From: Polynucleobacter sp. Latsch14-2 | Lineage (GTDB): Bacteria > Pseudomonadota > Gammaproteobacteria > Burkholderiales > Burkholderiaceae | Direction of reading: 5' to 3' | Assembly: GCF_018881925.1 (NCBI RefSeq) | Contig: NZ_JACVPL010000012.1 | Location: forward strand, 1-64,000 | Length of the DNA stretch: 64,000 nucleotides | In this document: in pieces, positions 1 to 6,539 of the stretch | Layout of the letters: every line of letters begins with the position of its first letter | How positions within the stretch are numbered: the stretch's first letter is position 1 | The notes under the pieces: model-generated | Told to the model about the DNA's origin: nothing | What the model saw: only the letters and a program-made list of their open reading frames with translations | Database searches by the model: none | Translations under genes and position numbers: made by a program

Positions 1-2
1 AA

Positions 3-113
3 AACTGGATCACCATTTACAACGAAGAAAGACCGCACAGCTCTCTTGGCAGAATATCGCCTAGAGACTATCGAGCACAGGCAGAAAACAACACTTTAGG
101 AATGTCGGCTTGA
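3..113 (+). mobile_element. 3' end of an IS3-family transposase (OrfB), cut by the window edge
   Basis: The third frame from the window start reads as the last 36 residues of a DDE transposase: the block YNEERPHSSLGRISPRDYRA is the conserved C-terminal end of IS3-family OrfB (rve integrase core), followed by a TGA at 111-113. Only the tail is visible, so subgroup and intactness of the element cannot be judged. The right inverted repeat should lie within a few tens of bases after the stop; I could not define it with certainty. The element appears to have inserted into a minus-strand gene whose start survives at 196. Confidence 0.85.
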
Positions 114-196
114 CGGGGGATACTACACCCTATTTCCAGGGTGTAGATGGCGGTAATGCGATCTACATTTAAGTTGGCGTTTAAGTTTTGTTGCAT
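68..196 (-). pseudogene. 5' stub of a gene truncated by the IS3 insertion
   Basis: On the minus strand an ATG at 196-194 follows a good ribosome binding site (AAGGAAA, 209-203, six bases upstream) and opens a frame of 42 codons (MQQNLNANLNVDRITAIYTL...) that closes with TAG at 70-68, inside the transposase tail. Only the part upstream of the IS boundary (roughly 196 to 115-130) can be native. An 8-bp inverted repeat (CTACACCC/GGGTGTAG, 123-146) lies in the junction. The product is not recognised. Two copies of the GTTTAGC-N2-GCTAAAC box lie directly upstream, as for two other genes of this island, so it probably belonged to the same regulon. Confidence 0.5.
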
Positions 197-212
197 TATA
201 TGTTTCCTTGTG

Positions 213-228
213 GTTTCGCTGGCTAAAC
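213..228. promoter_or_regulatory. Operator-like palindrome, copy 1
   Basis: GTTTCGC-TG-GCTAAAC is a 7-2-7 inverted repeat with one mismatch, related to copies at 273, 3145 and 4185. It sits three bases upstream of the AAGGAAA ribosome binding site of the truncated minus-strand gene starting at 196, a position suited to repression. Binding factor unknown. Confidence 0.5.
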
Positions 229-272
229 CTTTTATTACTTTTTAAAAAAGATGTTTAACTAACTTACAAACA

Positions 273-288
273 GTTTAGCCCGCTAAAC
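273..288. promoter_or_regulatory. Operator-like palindrome, copy 2 (perfect)
   Basis: GTTTAGC-CC-GCTAAAC is a perfect 7-2-7 inverted repeat, the best of four copies in the window. It is 60 bp from copy 1, centre to centre, so the two could be bound cooperatively. It lies 77 bp upstream of the minus-strand start at 196 and 122 bp upstream of the plus-strand antitoxin gene at 411. The rest of 229-410 is AT-rich, with no gene seen. Confidence 0.55.
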
Positions 289-410
289 CCATTTTGTCAA
301 CTAAAATTTAGGAATTGGGGTGAAATAGATGCAGGTGGTTTGTAGATAGTGCTATTAAGATCAAATAATGTTATATTCAAATCTCTATATATATCTTTAT
401 AGGATATAAA

Positions 411-1247
411 TTGAACATAAATAATAATAATTCATCTAAAACTCTAGGCCCTCGCATGGCGGGGTTATTTACACGCCTATATGAGAAGGGGCTCTTAACG
501 TTTAGGGTGGCTGACGCCGTCAAATACACGGGATTGTCTCCAATTGCAGTTAGTAACTTATTGCACAAAGCTCAACAGCGCGGGGTTGTTACACGATTAA
601 AGCCGGGTCTATTCAATTTAGTACCTTTTGAGTTGGGGGGTGTGTCAGAGCATATTGATAGTCCTTACATCATCGCCAGAGAGCTTGTAGGGGCGGCACC
701 CTATTTTTTATCGTATGGGACAGCATTTGAATTGCATCGGATGTTTACGCAACCGATGTTTACGACATACGTTTCATCCACTAAGCGTATGCGCTCCCAG
801 ACTGTTGGGGGGTATGAATTCAAGTTCGTCAAAGTGAGCAGCGATCAAGTCTTTGGGGTAGAGAAATACTGGGTGGATAAAGAGCGATTTGTGTTGATCA
901 GTAATATTGAAAGAACACTCATTGATGGCTTGAAGCACCCAGAGTATGTTGGGGGGGTTACGGAGGTCGCAAAAGGTTTGTGGATGAAAAAAGACGCAAT
1001 TAATTTTAAGACTCTGATTGAGTATGCAAAACAACTAGGTGTAGGTGCGGTAATTCGCCGACTCGGATATCTATTGGAGAGGTATGAATTGGTGGATGAA
1101 AGCATTTTGCGAGAATTACAAAAGCAGTTAAGTGCAACCTATCAGCGCTTAGATCCACAAATGCCTGCGCAGGGGATATTTCTTTCGAGATGGAAATTGC
1201 AACTGAATGTGAATCAAGAAGAGCTTGATGCCGTGAGGTTTGGATAA
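411..1247 (+). CDS. AbiEi-type antitoxin / winged-helix repressor (first AbiE pair)
   Basis: This 278-residue protein has the layout of AbiEi-family antitoxins: an N-terminal winged helix (about 16-60, with the segment KPGLFNLVPF typical of the wing and following strand) and an AbiEi C-terminal domain (about 70-270, with the conserved ISNIERTLIDGLKHPEYVGG stretch near 165). Family members repress their own operon and neutralise the AbiEii nucleotidyltransferase. The start is TTG at 411 with AGGA at 401-404; an ATG at 456 (MAGLFTRLYEK) is a fair alternative. The stop overlaps the toxin ATG by one base (TAATG), so the pair is translationally coupled. Function is assigned by family and context; sequence is AT-richer than the core genes. 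Confidence 0.82.
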   Translation: MNINNNNSSKTLGPRMAGLFTRLYEKGLLTFRVADAVKYTGLSPIAVSNLLHKAQQRGVVTRLKPGLFNLVPFELGGVSEHIDSPYIIARELVGAAPYFLSYGTAFELHRMFTQPMFTTYVSSTKRMRSQTVGGYEFKFVKVSSDQVFGVEKYWVDKERFVLISNIERTLIDGLKHPEYVGGVTEVAKGLWMKKDAINFKTLIEYAKQLGVGAVIRRLGYLLERYELVDESILRELQKQLSATYQRLDPQMPAQGIFLSRWKLQLNVNQEELDAVRFG

Positions 1248-2080
1248 TGATTCCGCAAAGAAATATTTCTCTAATTGCTAATAAATTATTAAAAGAGGGC
1301 GGTAAACGTGTTCCCGAGTCCGTGATTGAGCGGGACTATGTGTTGGCTTGGTTTTTGACCGGGCTTGCCAATCATCCTTTACGTGAGATATTGGTCTTTA
1401 AGGGTGGAACAGCCCTACGACGTTGCTGGATTGATCACTATCGATTTTCAGAAGACTTGGATTTCACTTTAACAAAACCCATTCAATTTTCAGAAATCTT
1501 GGTTGGATTAAATGAGGTATTTGAAAGCGTATATAGGGAGTGCGGCTTAAAAATAGAGTTCGATAGAGAAGATCGGGCCAGCCATCAAAATAGCTATACT
1601 TTTTATCTAAAGTATCAAGGACCGTTGCCAGCATCCAATGATGTCAAGGTGGATATCACGATTAATGAGGTATTTTGTTTTGGCGCACAAAGCAGGCCCA
1701 TCTTTCAAACCTACGATGAGTTCGAAGATCTGCCACAGGGACCAATTCTCAATGTATATTCCATTGAAGAGATTGTGATTGAAAAGGTCGCAGCCCTAAG
1801 TGATCGTGCTAGAAATGAACCTAGAGATCTTTATGACCTTTGGCATTTATTTGGAGAGCATTCGATTGTTCTTCAAGAGTTACGCCCTGAACTTGTGCGC
1901 AAGTTAGCGCATCGCAATAGGCTCGTAAATGGTCTTGAGCAAGCAATTGCCGTTAAAAATGAGCGTTTAAAGCGTCTTTGGACAGGCCGCCTAGCTCATC
2001 AGATGAGTGCTCTTCCAGAGTTTGATGGCGTTTTCAGGGATGTTATGAGGGCAATTAGAGCTGCTGATTTACCGGAATGA
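1247..2080 (+). CDS. AbiEii-type nucleotidyltransferase toxin (first AbiE pair)
   Basis: The 277-residue product shows the MNT-fold signature of the AbiEii/AbiGii toxin family: FKGGTAL (51-57), the metal-binding RFSEDLDF (66-73), a further acidic strand VKVDITI (133-139), and the late helix with K180 followed by RDLYDLWHL (193-201). Related toxins (MenT) transfer nucleotides to tRNA 3' ends and stop translation; whether this one uses tRNA is not known. It overlaps the antitoxin stop by one base. All recognised catalytic motifs are present, so it looks intact. It is only distantly similar to the second AbiEii protein at 6532, so the two pairs are independent acquisitions, not a local duplication. 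Confidence 0.85.
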   Translation: MIPQRNISLIANKLLKEGGKRVPESVIERDYVLAWFLTGLANHPLREILVFKGGTALRRCWIDHYRFSEDLDFTLTKPIQFSEILVGLNEVFESVYRECGLKIEFDREDRASHQNSYTFYLKYQGPLPASNDVKVDITINEVFCFGAQSRPIFQTYDEFEDLPQGPILNVYSIEEIVIEKVAALSDRARNEPRDLYDLWHLFGEHSIVLQELRPELVRKLAHRNRLVNGLEQAIAVKNERLKRLWTGRLAHQMSALPEFDGVFRDVMRAIRAADLPE

Positions 2081-2089
2081 AGGTATTTT

Positions 2090-2224
2090 TTGGATGAGGT
2101 TCATTTAATAAGGGCAGTTCATCATCAAAATTCAAGGCAGCTTATAAGTGGCAATCCGAACCCTAGAGAAAACAGTGATTTTGCGTATGATTTTTTCAAG
2201 GGTATGCCTACGGTAAATAATTGA
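2090..2224 (+). CDS. Possible small ORF after the AbiEii toxin
   Basis: A TTG at 2090 with AAGG at 2080-2083 six bases upstream opens a 44-codon frame (starts LDEVHLIRAVHHQNSRQ) ending at 2224, and overlaps the convergent end of recombinase A by 17 bases. Spacing from the toxin stop would fit a third cistron of the AbiE operon. No family is recognised and composition gives no strong support, so it may be a decayed remnant or chance. Confidence 0.22.
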   Translation: MDEVHLIRAVHHQNSRQLISGNPNPRENSDFAYDFFKGMPTVNN

Positions 2225-3092
2225 TATGCTCCACATACCTCATGACGGTATCCGTTTTTGACCATCGACCCATGCTCATGATGATGGGAAAGCTGGCTCC
2301 CGAAACAACTAAATCCTGGGCATGACCTACTCGCATTGAATGACCACTAATTCTGGCTACAAAAGATTCATCTAAGCCGGCTTTTCTGGCAATTCGCTTG
2401 AAGATCCTGTTAATTTGACCTCCACCCAGATGTGAGGATATCTTCTGCGATTTTCCAATGCCACGAAATATCTGACCCTCTTGATCCCCAATTTTCGCTA
2501 TCCACTCCTTTAAGGCAAGATGAGCTCGTTGACTAACGTGTAGCCATTTGCCAGTAGAGTCTTGATCGGTTTTGCTTTTCCTAAGTAATATAGTCGTAGA
2601 TTCAATACTATTTTTAATAGTAATTTTGACATCTTGGATTTGCAGGGAAACTAATTCGCTTCGTCTGCATAGGGTGTCATAGGCAACCAGCAGAAGCGCT
2701 CTATCTCTAATGCCCATATTATCTGCATCGGTTGCGCTAAGCATCTGCTCTAAAACATCTTGATTAATTCCTTGAGCCTGTTCGGACGCGCGCCCTAGTT
2801 TTCTATGCATTCGCCTCATTTCCAATGTGACATCTGGATCTTTGCTTGGATCGTCAAAGCGATTTAACTTATGGATTGTGGCGATTCCTGTAATTGCACG
2901 TCGAATGCTAGCGGACGTTCTGCCGCCATTCGCAAGCATAACAATATAGTCGGCAAGGATTAGCGGGTCAACTGGCAGGGCAGTTTGATTGTGCAGACTG
3001 CAATAAGTAATGAAATCAATAAAGTCAGCGCGATATGCCCTGATGGTCGAGGCAGAATAGGCGCCATCAATTTTTAGAACTGTTTTGGCCAA
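2208..3092 (-). CDS. Tyrosine recombinase / phage-type integrase A
   Basis: The 294-residue protein has a core-binding SAM-like N-terminal domain (about 10-100) and a tyrosine-recombinase catalytic domain (about 110-290). The catalytic set is complete: R143 in CRRSEL, a lysine in KSKTDQ (172-177), H251-x-x-R254 in HSMRVG, W277 in GRWSKTD, and nucleophile Y286 in MRYVEH. It is a close paralogue of recombinase B (4424-5380). The only usual start is a TTG at 3092; in-frame codons further upstream (LSPSEQ) still align with recombinase B but offer no ATG, GTG or TTG, so the 5' end may have changed. The GTTTAGC box lies 53 bp upstream. The target site is not identified. Confidence 0.85.
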   Translation of the reverse strand: MAKTVLKIDGAYSASTIRAYRADFIDFITYCSLHNQTALPVDPLILADYIVMLANGGRTSASIRRAITGIATIHKLNRFDDPSKDPDVTLEMRRMHRKLGRASEQAQGINQDVLEQMLSATDADNMGIRDRALLLVAYDTLCRRSELVSLQIQDVKITIKNSIESTTILLRKSKTDQDSTGKWLHVSQRAHLALKEWIAKIGDQEGQIFRGIGKSQKISSHLGGGQINRIFKRIARKAGLDESFVARISGHSMRVGHAQDLVVSGASFPIIMSMGRWSKTDTVMRYVEHINYLP

Positions 3093-3144
3093 CTGTTCGC
3101 TTGGGCTGAGTATTATTTTGGTATTTCCATAATTGTCTTTTACA

Positions 3145-3160
3145 GTTTAGCTAGCTAATG
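3145..3160. promoter_or_regulatory. Operator-like palindrome, copy 3
   Basis: GTTTAGC-TA-GCTAATG matches the boxes at 213, 273 and 4185; the inner 12 bases (TTAGCTAGCTAA) form a perfect palindrome. It lies between the nuclease-like gene and recombinase A, 53 bp upstream of the recombinase TTG start, in its presumed promoter. Confidence 0.55.
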
Positions 3161-3176
3161 TACCGTAGCCAAAAAA

Positions 3177-4148
3177 TCACTTCCTCATAAATTTAATTAA
3201 TAAGTTTTTAACAAAACTCAATTGCGCCTCAGCAGAAGTTTCATTACGCTTTGCAGCTTTAATGATGTCAATTTTCTGACCCTTAAATTCCAACAAGCCA
3301 AATTCACTAGGAATCTGCTTGGCTCCCACTTTTGGGTCGTAATCGTGAAAGGTAACCCACACGAAGTCAAAATAGGAGCTAACCTTTTTTAAAGTGTCAT
3401 ATTTAGTTACAGGCGAATTATTTGATTTGATTTCAATGCCGTGTAATTCAATAGGGCCATCTACATTCATTTGAACTATTGCAATCGCATCGATGTAATA
3501 GAATTTAGACTCAGAGATGGCTAAGCGAGCTACCTCGCCCCTTAGAAGTTCAAAGTGAAATGGTTTTGGTGTTTTGAGCCAAGAACCTGCACTTTGAGAG
3601 AGGGCAGTAAACACATGCGCTTCTAATAAGCTGTCATGTTGAGCCTTATCTTTTAAATCTACTCTAGGAATAGGCATGCCCATACCCCTAGCTGTTCTTC
3701 CCTCAAGAATGGGGCGATAGATTAACCAAGTTTGTCTTAAAGAATCACGCGTAATTGTCGCGGAAATAACCTGGGCGGCTAATTTGATAAAAATATCATT
3801 GGGCATGACTCGCTCTAGCTTACCCAAAATTTCTATATTTTCAGGGCTGACCTTGGTGGGGAGTTCATTAAGGAGGGGATTGGTAATCTGATTTTTACTT
3901 AAAAGAGGCTGAAGCTCTTGATAGTATTTGCCCGCCCGATAGTAGCGCCAAATGCTACCTTCTTTAAGGCCAATGCTTTGCCCAAATGAAACAAGCCATT
4001 CAGTAAAGGAGCGATGACTGGCTTCCCAAAAGTTATTTTCTTCAACTTGTAAAACTATAAGAGCAATTTTTGTCCAGGCGCGAGCATCATCAGCGTTAAG
4101 ACTTTTAATTGAACTTACAATTGTTTTGGTAATCTCTTGCTTGGACAT
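3177..4148 (-). CDS. Uncharacterised protein with PD-(D/E)XK nuclease-like C-terminus
   Basis: No named family is certain for this 323-residue protein. The C-terminal half (about 170-300) carries the order of motifs expected of a PD-(D/E)XK fold: E177 in a leading helix (LLEAHVFTAL), D220 in YYIDAIAIV, E239-I-K241 in GIEIKSNNS, then Y250...K254 before the strand YFDFVWVTF; the spacing resembles MmcB-like restriction-fold repair proteins. The N-terminal part (about 25-80, FTEWLVSFGQSIGLKEGSIW) looks helical and helix-turn-helix-like. It sits between two tyrosine recombinases on the same strand and has its own GTTTAGC box 37 bp upstream of the ATG, so it is probably part of the same mobile or defence module. 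Nuclease activity is inferred from motifs only. Confidence 0.6.
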   Translation of the reverse strand: MSKQEITKTIVSSIKSLNADDARAWTKIALIVLQVEENNFWEASHRSFTEWLVSFGQSIGLKEGSIWRYYRAGKYYQELQPLLSKNQITNPLLNELPTKVSPENIEILGKLERVMPNDIFIKLAAQVISATITRDSLRQTWLIYRPILEGRTARGMGMPIPRVDLKDKAQHDSLLEAHVFTALSQSAGSWLKTPKPFHFELLRGEVARLAISESKFYYIDAIAIVQMNVDGPIELHGIEIKSNNSPVTKYDTLKKVSSYFDFVWVTFHDYDPKVGAKQIPSEFGLLEFKGQKIDIIKAAKRNETSAEAQLSFVKNLLIKFMRK

Positions 4149-4184
4149 ATATATAGTGGTTTAAAGTAATTAGTTAAGCTTGTA

Positions 4185-4200
4185 GTCTAGCTCGCTAAAG
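4185..4200. promoter_or_regulatory. Operator-like palindrome, copy 4
   Basis: GTCTAGC-TC-GCTAAAG is a 7-2-7 imperfect inverted repeat of the same type as those at 213, 273 and 3145. It lies 37 bp upstream of the ATG of the nuclease-like gene (start 4148, minus strand). Confidence 0.5.
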
Positions 4201-4253
4201 TATTTATTGTCAAGTTAATAATAGAGATGCAGTGTTTATAAGGCTCGGCGGCG

Positions 4254-4366
4254 CTTGCACTTTATGGTCTCTCAACTTGCAGCTTATGGGGGGCAACTTG
4301 CACTTTATGCATGAACCCACAGGTGTATCAACTTGCAGCTTATGGGGCCCCAACTTGCACTTTATG
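4254..4366. repeat. Cluster of five iteron-like direct repeats
   Basis: Five direct copies of CAACTTGCA(G/C)(C/T)TTATG occur at 4254-4266 (lacking the first three bases), 4273-4288, 4294-4309, 4329-4344 and 4351-4366. Types alternate (GC..., CT...), so the cluster reads as repeated two-site units: the pairs 4273/4294 and 4329/4351 are near copies, and 4254 is the second half of a third. CTTGCA starts are 22, 21, 35 and 22 bp apart, close to two or three helix turns, as expected of protein-binding sites. The last pair is bracketed by TGTA and TACA. It could be an iteron array, recombinase accessory sites, or the multi-repeat end of a lost IS21-type element. The gene-free stretch 4149-4423 contains nothing else I can name. 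Confidence 0.7.
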
Positions 4367-4423
4367 AGTACACCCGCATTGGGGGATATGGAGTATTGAG
4401 ATCGTTATTCCCTGCTGAAAAAT

Positions 4424-5380
4424 TTAAATATGCTCAACATACCGCATCACCGTATCTGACTTGGACCACCTCCCCCGTTGCATCATGATTGGCATGCTTG
4501 CTCCAGAGCTCAATAAATCTTGAGCCGCGCCTACTCGCATGGAGTGACCGCTGATCCCCTTAATGACTGATTCATCTAATCCGGCTGCCCTGGCAATCCT
4601 CTTATAGATACGGTTAATCTGGCCTGCCCCCACTGCAGAGCTAATAATATGGGCTCTGTTAACACCAGCCATGATTTTTTCTTGCCCCTCGGGAAGTTGC
4701 TTTATCCACTCCATCAATGCAAGGCCGGCCCTTGGACTTAGGCGCAATACTTTACCCATTGAATCTTGATCGGTCTTACTTTTTCTCAGTAGGATCGAAG
4801 TACTCTCAACTCCATTTTTAATGGTTATTTTCACGTCTTTGACTTGCAGTGACACTAACTCACTGCGTCTACATAAGGTGTCGTAAGCCACAAGTAATAG
4901 GGCCCTATCTCGCAAGCCTCTGATCGAATCATCGGTAGCTGACAGCATCTTATCTAGAGTATCTATATTTATGCTGCCTGCTTGACTTGATGAGCGCCCT
5001 AGTTTTCGATGCATTCTTCGCATTTCGATGGTGACATCAGGATCCTTCGTGGGATCATCCATGCGGTTAAGTTTGTGAATGGTAGATATTCCACAAATGG
5101 CTCGACGAATACCTGCTGAACTTCGCTTGTTATTTGAGAGCTTAATGATGAAGTTGGCGATAGATGAGGGGAGGGCGGGCAATGCATCTTCATTGCATTC
5201 CTCGCAAAATTGGATGAAGGCATTGAAGTCAGCTCTATAGGCGCGAATGGATGCGTATGCGTAGGCACCTTCAATTTTCTCAAGGGTGTTAGCTAATAGC
5301 TCCCTGGGATCAATTCTGATTTTTAAGTCGTTCAGATTGGTGTGAGCTAATGCTGATGCGTTCTTTGGTAGGCTCGTCAT
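4424..5380 (-). CDS. Tyrosine recombinase / phage-type integrase B
   Basis: This 318-residue protein is a close paralogue of recombinase A, with long identical blocks such as RDRALLLVAYDTLCRRSELV and RKLGR. It has an N-terminal extension of about 30 residues, a core-binding domain (about 40-125) and a catalytic domain with R171, lysines in KSKTDQ (201-206), H279-x-x-R282, W305 and Y313, so it looks active. It ends at YVEHI, lacking the few extra C-terminal residues of A. The start is ATG 5380. Its upstream region (5381-5545) lacks the GTTTAGC box but has a 12-bp palindrome AGACA-AA-TGTCT (5433-5444) and three TACTTCT-like repeats, so its control may differ from A. Confidence 0.87.
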   Translation of the reverse strand: MTSLPKNASALAHTNLNDLKIRIDPRELLANTLEKIEGAYAYASIRAYRADFNAFIQFCEECNEDALPALPSSIANFIIKLSNNKRSSAGIRRAICGISTIHKLNRMDDPTKDPDVTIEMRRMHRKLGRSSSQAGSINIDTLDKMLSATDDSIRGLRDRALLLVAYDTLCRRSELVSLQVKDVKITIKNGVESTSILLRKSKTDQDSMGKVLRLSPRAGLALMEWIKQLPEGQEKIMAGVNRAHIISSAVGAGQINRIYKRIARAAGLDESVIKGISGHSMRVGAAQDLLSSGASMPIMMQRGRWSKSDTVMRYVEHI

Positions 5381-5545
5381 ATATGGCTTTCTGTGGTCGG
5401 GATGGTTTACTTCTGGGCTTTCGGATACTTCTAGACAAATGTCTCAATACTGGGCAAAATCTAACTTCTGATACTTTTTTATCTCCTTGTTAATAAATAA
5501 TTATTGTAAATAAATAATTAATACTAATTATACAGCAAATATACC

Positions 5546-5782
5546 TTGATTACAAGCAATCAAATTCGTGCAGCGCGCGCCATGCTCCGGTGGAGTGGGA
5601 AAGATTTAGCAGAAAAAACAGGATTGGGTTTTTCAACCTTGATGCGTCTCGAGTCTTTAGAGGGCGTACCGGGCACCCACTCTAAAACTCTGGAAGCAAT
5701 TGAAAAGGCTTTTGAAAAAGCGGGGATTGAATTCATTGGGACTCCAGAATCTGGTGCTGGTGTGCGCTGGAGGCTTAGGTAG
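5546..5782 (+). CDS. Small XRE-family helix-turn-helix regulator
   Basis: The 78-residue protein is essentially one Cro/C1-type domain: the N-terminal ITSNQIRAARAMLRWSGKDL, recognition helix region GLGFSTLMRLES, and a C-terminal tail with FEKAGIEFIG typical of short plasmid/phage XRE regulators. Start is TTG at 5546, at the usual family position; no strong ribosome binding site. It stands between recombinase B (divergent) and the second AbiE pair. The AT-rich repeat tract at 5490-5535 (two TAAATAATTA-like copies) precedes it and may hold its operator. It is a candidate regulator of the island, including the GTTTAGC boxes, but nothing in the sequence links it directly. Confidence 0.75.
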   Translation: MITSNQIRAARAMLRWSGKDLAEKTGLGFSTLMRLESLEGVPGTHSKTLEAIEKAFEKAGIEFIGTPESGAGVRWRLR

Positions 5783-5879
5783 ACTTCAGCTTGCACCGAG
5801 CTAAGCGCATTGGAAGCTACATAAATGATTTGATTTGCATCCCTTGGCAGGATGGAGCCTTAAAGTCAGTCATCCATAA

Positions 5880-5921
5880 AACATAATGTATGTATTTATT
5901 AATATTTACCGACATTATGTT
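5880..5921. promoter_or_regulatory. Inverted-repeat operator of the second AbiE pair
   Basis: AACATAATGT (5880-5889) and its exact reverse complement ACATTATGTT (5912-5921) are 22 bp apart, immediately upstream of the antitoxin gene. AbiEi antitoxins are known to bind inverted repeats in their own promoter, which fits. The arms cover the ATG at 5886, so translation must begin further in. A TAAAAT (5921-5926) is a possible -10. Confidence 0.6.
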
Positions 5922-5927
5922 AAAATA

Positions 5928-6539
5928 ATGCATATGCAGACATCCAAAGAAATCATTCTTGCAATGGCAAGTCAAAGAGGTATTTTGAGGGCCAGAGACT
6001 TGGGCGAGCTCAATTTGCCCCGAGTTGAATTGGCAAGACTGGTAGACGAAGGGCGTCTATTGCAACTAAGTCGTGGTTTGTATTCGCTTCCCGATAGAGT
6101 GGCAACTGAGCAAACAACACTGGCGGAAGTGGCTATTAAATTTCCTAAGGCCATATTCTGCCTACTCACGGCATTGCAGATGCATGGATTGACCACGCAG
6201 TCCCCACATCAAGTTTGGGTAGCAGTTGATGTAAAGGCACGCGCACCCAATATTAAATATCCACCGCTCAAGGTCGTTCGATTTTCAGGGGAAGCGTTGG
6301 AGTCAGGCGTAGATACTAAAGTGATTGACGGCGTAGTTAACGTCAGCGTCACATGCATTGAAAAGACCATAGTGGATTGCTTTAAGTTTCGGAACAAAAT
6401 CGGGATTGATATTGCTATCGAGGCCTTGCACGAGGCTTGGCGTAGCAAGCGAATGTCAATGGATAAAGTTTGGGAATATGCAAAAATTTGTAGGGTAAAT
6501 AATGTGATGAGACCTTATTTGGAGAGTCTGAATGGCTGA
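5928..6539 (+). CDS. AbiEi-type antitoxin (second AbiE pair)
   Basis: About 203 residues: an N-terminal winged helix (MASQRGILRARDLGELNLPR, then EGRLLQLSRGLYSLPD, the classic AbiEi_4/AbiEi antitoxin pattern RGLYSLP) and a C-terminal AbiEi domain with CIEKTIVDCFKFRNKIGIDI, the counterpart of the ERTLIDG motif of the first pair. The frame is open from 5886, but an inverted-repeat operator covers 5880-5921, so the start is taken as ATG 5928; ATG 5934 (MQTSKEI) is equally plausible. It overlaps the toxin gene by eight bases. It should neutralise the toxin and repress the operon. Confidence 0.84.
   Translation: MHMQTSKEIILAMASQRGILRARDLGELNLPRVELARLVDEGRLLQLSRGLYSLPDRVATEQTTLAEVAIKFPKAIFCLLTALQMHGLTTQSPHQVWVAVDVKARAPNIKYPPLKVVRFSGEALESGVDTKVIDGVVNVSVTCIEKTIVDCFKFRNKIGIDIAIEALHEAWRSKRMSMDKVWEYAKICRVNNVMRPYLESLNG

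Noticed and set aside
4254-4366. Short direct repeats that could suggest a CRISPR array
   Set aside because: Units are 13-16 bp with gaps of about 5-19 bp and alternating variants; spacers are far too short and there are no cas genes. They fit protein-binding iterons or IS-end repeats.
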